Translations under genes and position numbers: made by a program
Source: Paragonimus westermani
Taxonomy: Eukaryota > Platyhelminthes > Trematoda > Plagiorchiida > Troglotrematidae
Direction of reading: 5' to 3'
Assembly: GCA_008508345.1 (NCBI GenBank)
Contig: QNGE01002429.1
Span: 51,097 to 115,096 of the forward strand
Length of the DNA: 64,000 nt
In this document: in pieces, positions 12,044 to 24,392 of the stretch
Layout: each line of letters begins with the position of its first letter
Position numbering within the stretch: position 1 is the stretch's first letter
The notes under the pieces: generated by a model
Seen by the model: only the letters and a program-made list of their open reading frames with translations
Database searches by the model: none
Told to the model about the DNA's origin: nothing

Positions 12044-15000
12044 CTAAAAAAATAGAAAAAGTGTACATAAGACAAGTTAGAAAATAGAAACTTGTCATTG
12101 TTTCAAAGTGACGGCATTAAAACCACCAATAACAATCGGTAGTTACCTAACGGCAAATAACAAGGTGTCTTTCGAGGGTTTTATTGGAATGGCATGACGA
12201 TGCTAAATTATGAAGATTTATTACGTATTCAAACGTTTTACATAATACACTAAAACAATATGGTCGTGCTCTGTCGTGCAACATACAAATTTCCAGGTTT
12301 CCAAGACAGGTCAGTGAAACATCCTCATCATAGATGAAACGTCTTTTGCTGAGGTTGACGTTTAAATCCTGTACATCTTCAGAAATAAGGACTAATTCCA
12401 GCTAAGAAGCAAAAGGTAAGAGGAGATGTAAGAGCTAGCTATTGAAGAAAATCTTGTCAGAACCCAGATATTCTATGTTAAAGTACCCGTGTATTGCAAG
12501 GTAACAATCCAAATGTATTGCGTCGTTAGCTGAACAATACGCTAAGCAATTTTCGGACTTTCATTACACCAGCATTTACGACAAACCTGTGGATGCCTGT
12601 ACACACAGAGCCTTTGTCAGTTTTTACACCGACTTTTTACTCACCGAATGCAACCACCATAAACCAACGGAGTATTTAGATCAAATAAGATATAACATTA
12701 TTTGAGTGTAGTTGTTATATTTTAAAAAAACTTTCCTTTTGTGTATCACAAATGACTTATCTGGTTTATAACGCACACATTATGAACAGTAGACAAAAAT
12801 TTGCTCCCATTTTCCAACATCGAGTAAACGCTCAAAAACCTTTCCATGAGATTACAGTCCAGTGTGCTGCGTGAACACTGAAAATCTGTCCCAATGTCTA
12901 TTTAGCAATGTAGGTACGCTGTCAGCTCTATAGAAAACCATACACCTACTGATGACAGTAAAGTCTTCAACACTAAAGGGACACAAAGAGATGTCGTACG
13001 CATTCAGAATCAAAGAGTGGGTGACCGCTGTTTTCTTAATTAAATGACTTATTGAGACAGAACTAAGATGGAGCTTAACTGTCGCTAATATACCACGTCG
13101 CAAATAAAACGTTTTCAGTGAATTAATTCTACGATATCTTGGCAGTCTCTTAAACATGGTTTGTTGGAGCATAGATGGAAATAAGTAAAAGTGCCAGCTC
13201 CTGTCGGATTTGCATCAAAACATTTTGACCCATTTACGAGTAATCTTTCATTGAGGTCCGATTGAGCACATCCTGGTTTATCCCCAAACTCGATGAGATC
13301 CTGGTTTCAGCTCAGCTGCGATACGTGATCTCGTCGTTACAATAACCCGAGAAGGAAATAGTGATTCGTATTATTCTTCTGGGACAGATTTAAGGGAGCT
13401 GGGATCGTAAAACCCCGAATTCCGAAGCGGTATACATTCTTTCCTGCCCTCGAAAACCTGCTCGTAACGCAACAAGCTGCTTGTACAAGTGGGTAAACAA
13501 CAAACAATTTTGTGGGTCATTACATTCCAACAACTTAGCCATTAGGTCATATGAACAGATGTCCGGAACAGCTCCGTTTAATTTGTGAAATGTATTATGT
13601 AAACACCCTCGTTAATGTCAAAGTAAGAGCAGTATTAGTACTGCACTTGTGACTAGCCGGTTTTCCTTAAAACAGGTAGTGAGAATCTGTGTTCATAACT
13701 TGACCACCGTTTATGCCAAATAAGGATGATATTTTACTCAGGCCGGAGGAGTCTTAAGGACAGATGCGTCCTCTTGTTTATAACTTTGTTGCTTATGTCT
13801 TCAGTACAGCTGACTAAAAATATACACGTCGGTATGAATCGCGCGAGGCAACAGTCTAGGAAAAGCAACGTTGTAATAGCCGTTAACCAGGTTTCATTAA
13901 CAACAACGCTACGAAGGTCAATGATACTCGGTATGACCATTACATTTTACGTTTATTGCAAATAGGGGGATGACCTCCAAGTTGAGAGTAACTGCTGAAA
14001 TAATCGATTTGCTTAGCAGGTAAAAATTTGAGGACGAGTGAGTTCGAAGGGTGGTAGATTTATGACCAAAAGTCGGTTTTTCTATATAGCTTCTCACAAG
14101 CTCTTTGAAGGTGCTATCCTAAGCCATCTGTTAATGCGCTTCCAGACAACGTCGTGCTTACAGCACCCCTTTGTTGTGGCTAGGGAACATACTTATTTTT
14201 GTAAACCATTCTGGTGTTCCAGAAAAGAATTATGATTCATTGTGATGGCCACCGGCTGCAAAGCAAACGAAAGGTGCGCTCAGAAGATCAAACGGTTAGA
14301 AAACACTAAGACGGCATACGAACCGATTTGTTCATCAAGCAACATGCTTCCCAGATCCCCCTGCCAGTATTAAGCTGGGTTAACTGGCATTTGCCTAGGG
14401 TAGATATAACTTCCACAATGACTCTTCAAAGGACTTGGCCACTTCTGTCGCATCCGAATGCAGAGTTCAACATCTTGGATAGCATCAGTCAAACCAGTGA
14501 GCGCAAAAGTCAATGTACTGGCCAACACCACTCATTAGACGACAAACTCCAGTATCCACCTTACTCTATCGTAGAGCAGACCCCTGTTTGGAGGCATGGG
14601 TGAGGTTCATCAAACCAACCATCAAACTGCATCTCAACAGTTGTATTGTGTCCAGGCTATGATCAGACTCTCAACAAACAACAGCCAATCGTCTCAGGCT
14701 GTCAGTATCGGTTGTCTTTCACAGCATCATATTCAATCAGTGCGTAGGAACATCTCTGTCTACCTTCTCAAGTTTTCCACTCTCATCCTCTTCTACATGA
14801 TAACGGTTGTATACTCACTAGTACGTGCACTGCATCCAGTGTTTGTTTCCTGTGACATCTTTCACACAGGCCAGCGCACAAACCCTGTTCTGTTTTATAC
14901 GATCAGTTCAACAAACTTATTGATCTTCATCAGGCCTCCTGGTGTCACCTGTCGTTGCTTTATGAATTCAAAGCATTCAGTGTACATAAATCAATGGGTG

Positions 15001-15847
15001 CAGGACATCAGGCATGCCTATGTTGAACATTGAAAACTCCCGTTAATAGGGTGTACTGCCTCTTGCCTATCTATATTCAACAATATGGTCTTGTAATCTA
15101 GTCAATGATGCAATCCTGATCTGAAGCAAAATTTCATCTGCGTCTTTCCGGGAACCGTAAATAAATAACTCGGCAAGTGGATGGCGGTGTAACTGTGGGA
15201 AAGAAGGCCAAAACTTTACTGCCGAACTGGGTCTCAGTTTAGAGATAATCTTGTGCACATGAACCTCAAGGTTCATGTAAGGCAAATTGCCCATAAAATT
15301 CCGAAGTTCTATGAATACTGTATCCGTTTGCCTTTTAACGCATTTTACTCAAAGGCCAATTCTTCTGAATGCTCCTATACTATGTTCACCGATCGCATCT
15401 TACTGATTTTATTGTTCCAGCCCCAAACTTTGATGCCAAGGCAGGTCACGTGTTGAGATTAGCTCCGTCACAAATACCTGAACCGTGGCGACGGGGACAG
15501 ATTCACACATATTCTTCTAAGCCATTACCAGTTTCATGCCAACATGACTTTTCTCTGTCCACGATGTTGCTCCGCCAAGGTGCATGCTGTGTCCTCCTCA
15601 CGAATGAACTGTAAACGATTACTTTGCAGGTGACCATAAATGACAAAATTATATGTAAAACGGAAGCTCATGTTGGTAAGCTTGCCTCGACCATAATTAC
15701 GCATTATTTGTGTCACTGTTTTCTGGGTTTAATGATGTTTGTCAGTGCAGCCTCAAAGGGCTAAATGAAAATAGACTAAGCTATCAAGGTGTTCAGGCGA
15801 AATAAAAAACCAACAGCAGAGTATTCTTTAATATATCGAGTAACCGC
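12044..15847. other. no gene seen; intron or upstream region of the SLC43-type gene
   Basis: The first bases form the splice acceptor of the transporter exon on the minus strand. Beyond that I recognise no exon. The longest open frame (14596-15033, plus, 145 codons) has no family motif. A minus-strand frame at about 15067-15240 has protein-like composition but no matching splice sites. Confidence 0.4.
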
Positions 15848-16050
15848 TGTGGACTGGGATGTTTCTGACTAGAGATGTGGCTAGTCTCCATTAAATTCAA
15901 ACCAGAATATTTCATAATGGACAATGATATACAATGCAAACTGACATGCTGGGAGAGCGAGATGCAAGCAAAAAGCGACAGACCGCAGTGCACGGAAAAC
16001 ACGCGAGCATGTGACCAGAGAAATTAGTGATTTTGGGTGATCGAACAAAC
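15848..16050 (-). repeat. dispersed repeat, minus-strand copy
   Basis: Read on the minus strand, this about 200 bp stretch matches 16775-16983 on the plus strand. Aligned landmarks are a CCAAAATCACT box, a TTTCGTGCAC-like box, CATGTCAGT.TGCATTGT and TTTGAATTTAATG. Identity looks roughly three quarters to four fifths by eye. The two copies face each other across about 720 bp and could be long inverted ends of a decayed DNA transposon, or simply two inserted copies of one short element. Confidence 0.7.
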
Positions 16051-16774
16051 GGCAGAAGTCTAACACAGCCAAATAGTATGAGAGTACAACGGCCGAAATC
16101 AGTAGCAAGACAGTCAGGACATGTTACAAAACGAAAATGCCTTTACACAGCTCGTAACAAAATTGCTCACAACTGCAAGAAATCGTTTCTAGCTTCTTCA
16201 TTTTTGTTGGTCAACATATTCGCTCATTCTTTCAGGATCCTTAGAATGAGTTGATTAATAACGATTGACAGCCAGCATCTCAAACTACAATTCATTCTGG
16301 AGCACGTTCTTTACAGAAGCTTATAAATGGCTCATGAATCCACGAACAAGTCAGCCGTTTGGTTTAAAACACTATGAAACTTTTTTAATCTCATTTTGTT
16401 AACTGATGACCGGTGGTCTATTTAGTCCCAAACAACTAATGAATCCAACAACCTGCAACTGCATCTAAAGAGACAGGTGGTAAGTCCCTATATACAAATT
16501 AGCTGGTCCCTTGTGCGAAATATTTGGAAATCGTTGGCACAGTTGTGCACCGTAATCCATATCCATAGAATCTGCAAACAGAGCGAAGGTCCAAATCAAA
16601 ACTCGAATGCTTAAGCGTCCTTTACACTGTAAATAGGTCGGGGATGAGAAGTTTTTGAAAAATGTTCTGTTGCTTTTTTCAGGGTTTCGAATTTGACAGA
16701 AATTCCTTCGTCTTCGAGAAAGTAAGTCACCCGTATTTCTGAGACAGGTCCGCACAGCGTGTTAAACGGTTCCC

Positions 16775-16983
16775 GTTCTATTCGATAATCCAAAATCACT
16801 CTTCTTTCGGGTCGCTTGCTTGCTTGTTTTTCGTGCACTATGTTCTGTCGCTTCTTGCACACATCTCGCTCTTTCAGCATGTCAGTCTGCATTGTGTATC
16901 ATCATCTGTTATGGAATGTTCTAGTTTGAATTTAATGAGGGCTAGCCACATTTCTAGTCAGGAATGTTTTAGTCCTCCAAAGG
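16775..16983 (+). repeat. dispersed repeat, plus-strand copy
   Basis: This is the partner of the repeat at 15848-16050, inverted relative to it. The stretch between them has a 93-codon minus-strand frame (16611-16892) without any recognised transposase motif. Beyond the matched ends similarity is lost, and I see no clear target-site duplication. Confidence 0.7.
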
Positions 16984-18558
16984 ATAAAATGCTACAGCAC
17001 AAGCTAAGTTCTCCACAGTAAGCCCTAGACAATTCCTTAACAATACGGAACTTACTCGCAATAATCTGAGAGCGTACTATATTTTTTTATTAAAACCTCT
17101 CATTTTCACTATCACCACAACGACCTTAAGTCAGAAAAGTGGTTGTTGGGGCTCGGGCTGCTTCTCAGCTCAACAGTGCAGTGCAGTATCCTGGAGAAAG
17201 TGACCGTTGCTACAGCTGAATGCGCCCAGCGGTTGACTGAATTAAAGACGGGACGTAATTGTGCTGTCTGGTGAACAAAAAATGGATAGTGTGCTAGATT
17301 TTTTTCAGTAAGTTTATCTTTTTGACAATGAAACAAATGACTATGAGGATGGAAAACACCGCACTGACAGCAAGAATATCGAGGGTTGTCTTGGGAAACC
17401 TGAGACCTTTAAAGCGTCCGGGTAACGAAACTGCTAGAGAAGAACAGACATCGAATACCGTCAGTCTGACTCAGCGAAACATCAGCTACCTCCCTCGGAG
17501 ATGAGAGATCGTGATGGGTCTCAGATGTCTCCCACATGGTTTAGGGCGCTTCTGGCGGTTCGTAAACTTCACAAGAAATTAGAAGTGCCTAAAGCAAAGC
17601 GATAACCATCATGTGTTGACGTTCAAAGTGATCATATTAAGAACCACTACTGTTTCTCATATTTGTAGACGATTCAGCGGCATTTCCAGAATGTCCGTAT
17701 TATTTTTTGCAGATAGCATGAAGACAGCATGCAACTCCTAAAATCTAGTCCGACAGTTATACTCGAGATGGATAAAAATGACATCTTCCATACGGCCAAG
17801 TGCAGACGTCCATTCAGAGGCGAAGTATGAAAGCTGGTCACTGTGACTGAGAACTTAAGTGGTAAGCTATTTTGTGCAAAACTTGAGCTTCCAAATCACC
17901 GTTGATTTCACAGTCGGATGCGAGTGCCCGGTTGTCGCAAGAATGAAACGAAGCGTAAATGCAGCTGGTGAGAGTGATTGCAAATAGAAAAACACAGGTG
18001 TCAGTGCTACTGTCTGATAAGCGTTCTAATCCCCCTATGTGGAAAAGGTAGTGCATGTTCAAAGTTCATCCTGGAAGAGGAAAAGAATGCAGTGGAGGAG
18101 GGACGATATAAGTTTGCTGCAAAGTTAATAAAAAATAAAGAAAGAGGCTTATTGAAAGGTCCAAAATGCTGGACTCCATCTCAACAAAGTGAACTGGAGG
18201 ATGTAGTCTAAATGGAAAGAAGCACCTGCAACGGAAATAGACGACACAATATCACGCTTGTAAATTTTCCGCCTGCAAATCTATCCACAAAACGTCTTTC
18301 AAAAATGCTCCGTCATCAAAAGGAACAAAAGTCATCACGTTGAAGAAGCTTACATAAAAACATTAGTTTTATTAGCAAACATTCACAAACATTTTATGGA
18401 ACAATCACCTTTACCACAATGGCTTTGAGCTTCACATCAATGTACTGCAGCTCATTTTGCTGCTCATGTCAGCAGTAACGTGAAATATCCTGAAAGAAAT
18501 GTTAATGACAGTGTTACAACTTAACAAAAGAAGATTACGCGTAAGAACTAAAAACGAG
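16984..18558. other. no recognised gene
   Basis: A frame ending at 18211 (plus) has a charged, protein-like C-terminus rich in Lys and Glu, and another at 17322-17504 is basic. Neither has a matching splice context or a family I know. Nothing else is visible. Confidence 0.35.
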
Positions 18559-19145
18559 TTGGATGCACGTACGCCATTGACTGCGCCACATTACCGTTAC
18601 GTATTACTCTTCTAGTCAGCGATTCAAGTGACCAATAAAACCCCAGTCGGGCTAGACACACCTACCCACTTTGCTCAGTGGAACAATTAAGGCGTTCATA
18701 CGTCGCGACCACGTTGCTGCTTGACCACCACGCGGTTTCACCCTACTGCTTGTGGTCTCACTCCGTAGTGCCCGGTACAAAAAACACCCAGCTGATGTAC
18801 AGAGTAAATGACCTAACCATCGCAAGCTGTGCGGCGTGAATAGCTGGCCAATTGGCCGTGCGTCCCAAACGTTCTGGAATGCGCCGACAAACAGTCATAT
18901 TGATGATGCGATCAGTCCACTTGATATGGGTTAACTGACGGAGAGAACCATGGTCAATCGCAGCAAGTCTGCCGATATCTTCGTCGTGGACAGGCCACGC
19001 CTCCAAAACACCGAGCAGAATTGAACGCACATAAGCGTTTAACGCCATCCCTTTCTGAGAAAACCACACGTTTCTTGACGCCACAGGTGAGGGAGGTTAG
19101 TAAAAGTATCCCATGCCTTTGCCATTCTTGCTGATATCGCATCAG
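18559..19145 (-). pseudogene. RTE-type LINE, C-terminal reverse-transcriptase fragment
   Basis: The minus strand encodes the tail of the endonuclease-reverse transcriptase of RTE-like LINEs, which databases often label craniofacial development protein 2-like. Visible signatures are EAWPVHDEDIGRLAAIDH, SLRQLTHIKWTDRI and VCRRIPERLGRTANW, the conserved region after the RT palm. The 5' end is lost, the reading frame shifts upstream of these motifs, and the 3' part (18559-18760) carries stops. The segment 18559-19000 is almost identical to the plus-strand copy at 63558-64000, while sequence upstream of that junction is clearly diverged. It is a dead, 5'-truncated insertion. Confidence 0.8.
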
Positions 19146-22100
19146 TAATATTGCAGGCTGATGAGATAGTGTTATTCAACTATGCGAGACTGTCCATCGT
19201 CTCCTGTGGACCGCCTGTAATAAAGGAGGTAGGAGTGTAAATGCGGCAGTCTTGAGGCATCACTTAGCATTTTGAAGGTGTGAAGTGCATTCCATACACA
19301 CCATGCCGGTCACTTGCCTTGTTTAGCAAGGTCTGCATGTCTACGGCAGAGGGGTTAAGTAAGAAGATGCCATCCATTTACTCCAAGTCTGTCAACCTAG
19401 CACTGAAAATTTTAAAACTAAACTCACTAGATTATTTGAGCGCAAATTTCTGAATGTCGTCTACGACAAATCTGAACAACAAAGAGTACAGCATACGCAG
19501 CTGAAAACGTCACAGTCAACTGTCCGTAAACCTTTACCTAGCTTACAGAATAAGCTTAAAGTGATCTCAGCATGTTCACGTATTTTCACAGAACTCCTTC
19601 GCGTAGAAGGTAGTTGCGTAGGACGTTACAAACAGCTGAGTCAGACGCCGCCCTTGAGTCAGAAAAGACTTCGATCATCGGCTGTCCGTAAGTTTCGATG
19701 ATCCATGAACTGCTGCGATGTAAACGTGTAGTCAGTGCATTCTCGACAGAATCAGACCCCAGCCAGCTTATCACATACCTAGCTTGAGGTTTGAGCAACT
19801 AAATGCGAATGTGACGGTCATTTCCAGAAACTCCAAACAATGTGCTTTTCTCCCTCAAAGAGCTGATTTCCTCTTCTATCTTCTAAGCAGCGGTGCTCGT
19901 TTTACGCCTTCATTATTTTTTCTCATTCGAAGGAGTTACTTGTTTCCTACTATTTTCGCACACGGTATGACTCTGATAACGTTGTTATCACGCGTTTTTC
20001 GGAAGTATAATCTAATTTCTTCCCCACCTGCTCTGTTGTGTGGTGGAGTGAACGGTGTTAGTTACCAGCGGCGTAACATGCACACTTAACTTAATACGTC
20101 GCAACGAAGTTACACTAGACCCAAACGACCAATCGACTTTTCCATCGTTATTGATTTCCGTGGACGCTGACTGTCTTAAAGGCATGAGAGGTTTAACGTT
20201 ATAAACAATATTTTTATTGGGCAGTATGGTATGACAATTTACTATCTCCATTTGCTTATCCGTGTGATTTCTGACGAAGGTCTAAAACATACGGTGCATA
20301 ACAGGGTTAACTGGGCGTCAGTTCATGAACTAAACGTCTTACTTTGGACAACCTTGGTAACAACTTTGGTAACTTGCAAATGACACGTCACAAAAAATTT
20401 TAAGTAACCTAACGTATTTTATAAAACTGTGGCATCGTACGAGAACCTGAGTAGACTATATCTGCACGGTCCCATTTAATGCTCGTGACACCGACGCCAG
20501 CCTATAAATTTCATTCAGTCTAAAAGTTACGGTGAACTAACTTGCAAGCGAGTTCGAATGAACAACATTTAGCATTTGCTTCCCTAGAGTAAGAGATGAC
20601 CGACGTTCACGGGGTACGCACAACTGAAGAATGGCAACGAACATGGGACCGGTCGTGTTCTTCCAACGACTTTTGACCAAATTGTTTAAAATTCTTCAAG
20701 ACATATCAATAAGATGAGATGTGTAAGTGATTAGTAAAGTTGCACTCGGCGATTACAAAGGACATAACTGTGGTATTACACCATGCACTGGAATTCAGCG
20801 TATCAGTCGAACGATTTAAACTACCAGCTGGTATGTCGACCTGTACGTATTTTAGGCTCACAGACCTGCAAGTGCGTCCACGATTAAGCCGGACGGTCTA
20901 AAATACGGTCTATTAACCGCCCAATACATTCATACGAGGACCATACACACTGCTTGAAGTGCTCGGAAAGGAATCGGCAATTCGCTCAATACTTGCCTCA
21001 CAGCAATCCGTCAAACTCATGAGCGGAAACAAACTTGCGCACAGTTACTGCAAAACGTTTTCTGGGTTTGGTATAAAACGTCACCGAAGTGACCCTCGCT
21101 GAAAATGTTCAGCCAAATGCAGGCACGTACCAGTAGTGAATACCCTCTTGCTAATTACCCTTCACAACTACACATCGATTTTCGGAAAATAACCAACCTC
21201 ACCAACACCGGTCTGCACTCCGTGAGTAATCTGCGGATTATCTGAAACCGTTGTTATAAGAAAACATTCCGGGTTGCGTCAGTAAAGACTGGACAATTGT
21301 ATCGACCGACAGCTTATCGCTGGTTGTTCGGCGGGCTAATGTGCAGATGCTGATGGATTGAGACACTAAGTGTGCATCTGTTCCGGTTTCCATTCGTATG
21401 AGACATTTACTGCATCCGGAGTTAACGGCAATCAAAATTGGTGTTTCCAACAGGCGTTTATTACTCAGAGACAGATATCCAACCCTGATTCTGATCTCAG
21501 CAGAAGAACCGTCTTAGTTAATTCCCACTTGAAAAATTGAGGAGGGCAAGTAATGGATTCCCTGGAAAGTCTGCCAATTTTTATAAGCCCAGTAGCTTCC
21601 AGTCATGCGCGTCGTGGACTCCAACGTTCAGAAGTCACACGCCCGACAAGACATCCGCGTGTTGTGCCTCGAAAGCGAAACGGCAAATGAGTTTAGGGGA
21701 CTTGAAAAGCAGGATCATTCAAGAACGAACTTCTTTCATTAGGTGTCGTAGATAACCTCATTCCACACAGTGGAAGATTAAGCGAGAAGTTACACTAATT
21801 GAGGGTAAGAATAAGTGTTTTCGGATTTCAACAAGACGGTGCTGACTCGCAATCACTCCGCAATCCTCTACGCACTTCTCCGTGAGAACGGTGAAGAACA
21901 GTCAGTTTTTTGTTGGAAAGTCGGAAGATTGGTACGTCTCCCTGCAGATGGTATATGTTCGTTGTAATTAACTATCCCACAAGTCGATTTCTTGACAAGA
22001 GTTGGAAGCAAACCGATGGCCCGATACATCCAGTGAATGGGGGAAATAGTAGCACAAAACGCCATCTGAAAGACCGTTAATAATCGTTTATTCATTGCCT

Positions 22101-24064
22101 ACACATTGTTGGTGCTTGTTAAAGTATTACTGAATCATCGTTTTTACATTACAGAATCCGTCACAGAAACAGTATATTCAAACACTTCACGTGTGGAACT
22201 GTTGAGAACAATTGGATGGTGGGGACGGATGGCAGGTTTGAGGGTGACGGAATAAACTAATGACATGACTGATAACACGTTTAAACCATGCTCAGCAACC
22301 CACCTTTCGAATAGTTAGGAAAATCTCTTTTTCTGCAACTACCCGCGATTTCAAAAATAGCGCACATTCCGTCGTTTTTATGAAGGAATATTAGGATAGC
22401 ATAGAGGGTTGATAGGCCAACTGTATCACTGCTGAGGTTTAGTGAAACAACGTCTGTTCCTAAGCAAATGAAATATACTCAAAGTTTCAGTCTGTTGTAC
22501 TCGACACATCGTCATCTGAAGCATTCCATACACATGTATCACGAATAGCCGATAGCGGTATCCACCGAATGACATGTGCATAGTTGTCGTTGTTTCGAGG
22601 AAGCCCCTTGGTCATACAACCGATACTTCACTCTAGCATATTGTTCTGGACGATCACGCGGTGTCCATGTCTTATACCCACTGCATTGTTTCGGTGGATC
22701 ATTTCTCGCATTTTCTATGAAAAGCAGCTCAACCTGATCACAAATTGCCTCTGCTGTGGTCACGTGAAGTGTATCGATTAATAATTATATAACAAGTGGG
22801 GCTAGTTTTATGTCCTTCGAATAATGTTTTCCTCGCGTCATCTCTCTGGAGGCCGGTTACCTGATAGACTCTGCCCTAATAATGCAGTGGATGTGGCCAT
22901 CTCTTTTTTAACCGTAAGGTTTCTTTTCCTTTGTGGACGTGTGGTAATTAACGGTCAACAAGATTCACTGATGTATTGGTGTTTACAGCGGTGAGGAATA
23001 TGAAAAAGAAGACGTCATCTTTGCTGTTAAGATTGACTTTCTCCAAGCATTTGGACCGGAGTGGGTTATATGGCAAGCAGCAAACTTAGAATTCTTGAAA
23101 GCTGCTTAGGACACGAAAACATTTTTCGTTCATCATATTAACTTCTTTTGGCTGTATCTAAATCTCCTTTCACTGGATTCACACAGAACGGGGGGATGGG
23201 AAATATGAGGGTGGATTCGTAGTGCACCAGACCATGGTAGAGGAGGAAAACGTAGAACGAAATCAGAAGCTAATTCATTTTTTCATTTTAGGTGTCACTT
23301 AATGAGTTGCTCTCCGCCATTTACGCAGCGCAGCTATTTCCAAAATTTCAGGGGGAACTTAACAACACTTGATATGACTTACGGGCTGTTGCTACAAATA
23401 ATGCAGAATGATACGTAGCTGAAACAATATGCATCTTTATCTTAACGGTTACCACGTTCCGTTGCTTGGTTCACTTCAGATCACTGAAATACATGTATCT
23501 GTGTTAGACATCTGCATGCCGTATAGAAACATCTATCACCAACAGCATCCGTTTTGGTTTTTAAAGTACATTTATGTTCTGAATGTGGAAAACTAAGTGT
23601 GGCATGCTAATTGTGACTTACTTTTCAAGCTTTAGTTGCTGCTTGCCCTAAACTGGCTCAGACTGTTTGCATATGCATTTTCATCTGGACCTATAACTAT
23701 ACTGTTCTGTACTGGTTAACTGTCATTCCCGCTTGCAGTAATCAATCTTCTATGTTGCAGATGGTTTTTGACGGCAGGTAGTCACAAGTGAGGATTCTTG
23801 AATGACAGCTTGATTCAGACCTCTAGTGAGATATATGCATAACAGTCAGCGTACTAATGCAGAAAATGTACTGTACAATTCCAAGGATGGGCAATAAATG
23901 TGCACGTTTGTAAAGAGCTGTGTACATTGCGGCTTATACTCCTGTATCCCTACCTTTTCCAGTAGATCAGTAAACAACGTAGGTTGCTTAGAATGGCAAA
24001 ATCAGACGAACTGAAATGATAGCATAGCATAATAATCGACGAACCACTAAAACTGGGCGTTCAC
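19146..24064. other. no recognised gene
   Basis: Only short overlapping frames occur. I looked for transposase, RT, kinase, receptor and zinc-finger motifs and found none. A minus-strand frame at 22539-22763 has protein-like composition but no family match I can name. Confidence 0.4.
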
Positions 24065-24383
24065 ATGAAGTTTTTATGCGGAAGGTATGTTTTCGGAGGA
24101 AGGCCGTTCTATTTTGCTCCTATGGGCTCCTCGGGAAAATCATTTAATACCCACCCTGGCCCACCTCCAATCTTCACATTTTTTTAGACATCTCGTTGTG
24201 GACTATATGAGGTATGTTCCTGGAGAAGCTACTGCCATTTTAACACATATTATGGGTTCGCTTGGGATGAAGTGCGGCAGCTTCAGTATGAAGTGCCCTA
24301 GGCATTTGGATGATGTGAAATATGGAGATGAACTACGTCAGTTTTGGCACAAAATAATTATCCATTTTCATGACCAAAGATAA
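24065..24383 (+). CDS. candidate small two-exon gene or terminal exon pair, function unknown
   Basis: A frame beginning MKFLCG at 24065 reaches a donor-like GGAAG/GTATGT after 24084. A 103-base candidate intron ends in a pyrimidine run and TTTTAG at 24187. Joining the two keeps one frame, giving 71 residues that end at TAA 24381-24383. Segments include VVDYMRYVPGEATAIL and DDVKYGDELRQFWHKI. An AATAAA lies at 24387-24392, unusually close to the stop. The frame is also open a little upstream of the Met without a clear acceptor, so this may be the 3' end of a longer gene. A second donor-like site sits inside exon 2 at 24208. I do not recognise the protein; it could be chance. Confidence 0.3.
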
Positions 24384-24392
24384 GTCAATAAA

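Noticed and set aside
14596..15033. 145-codon plus-strand frame
   Set aside because: No domain, no splice context; length alone is not enough in sequence of this base composition.
17978..18211. Charged C-terminal-like frame
   Set aside because: No start context, splice site or family; could be chance.
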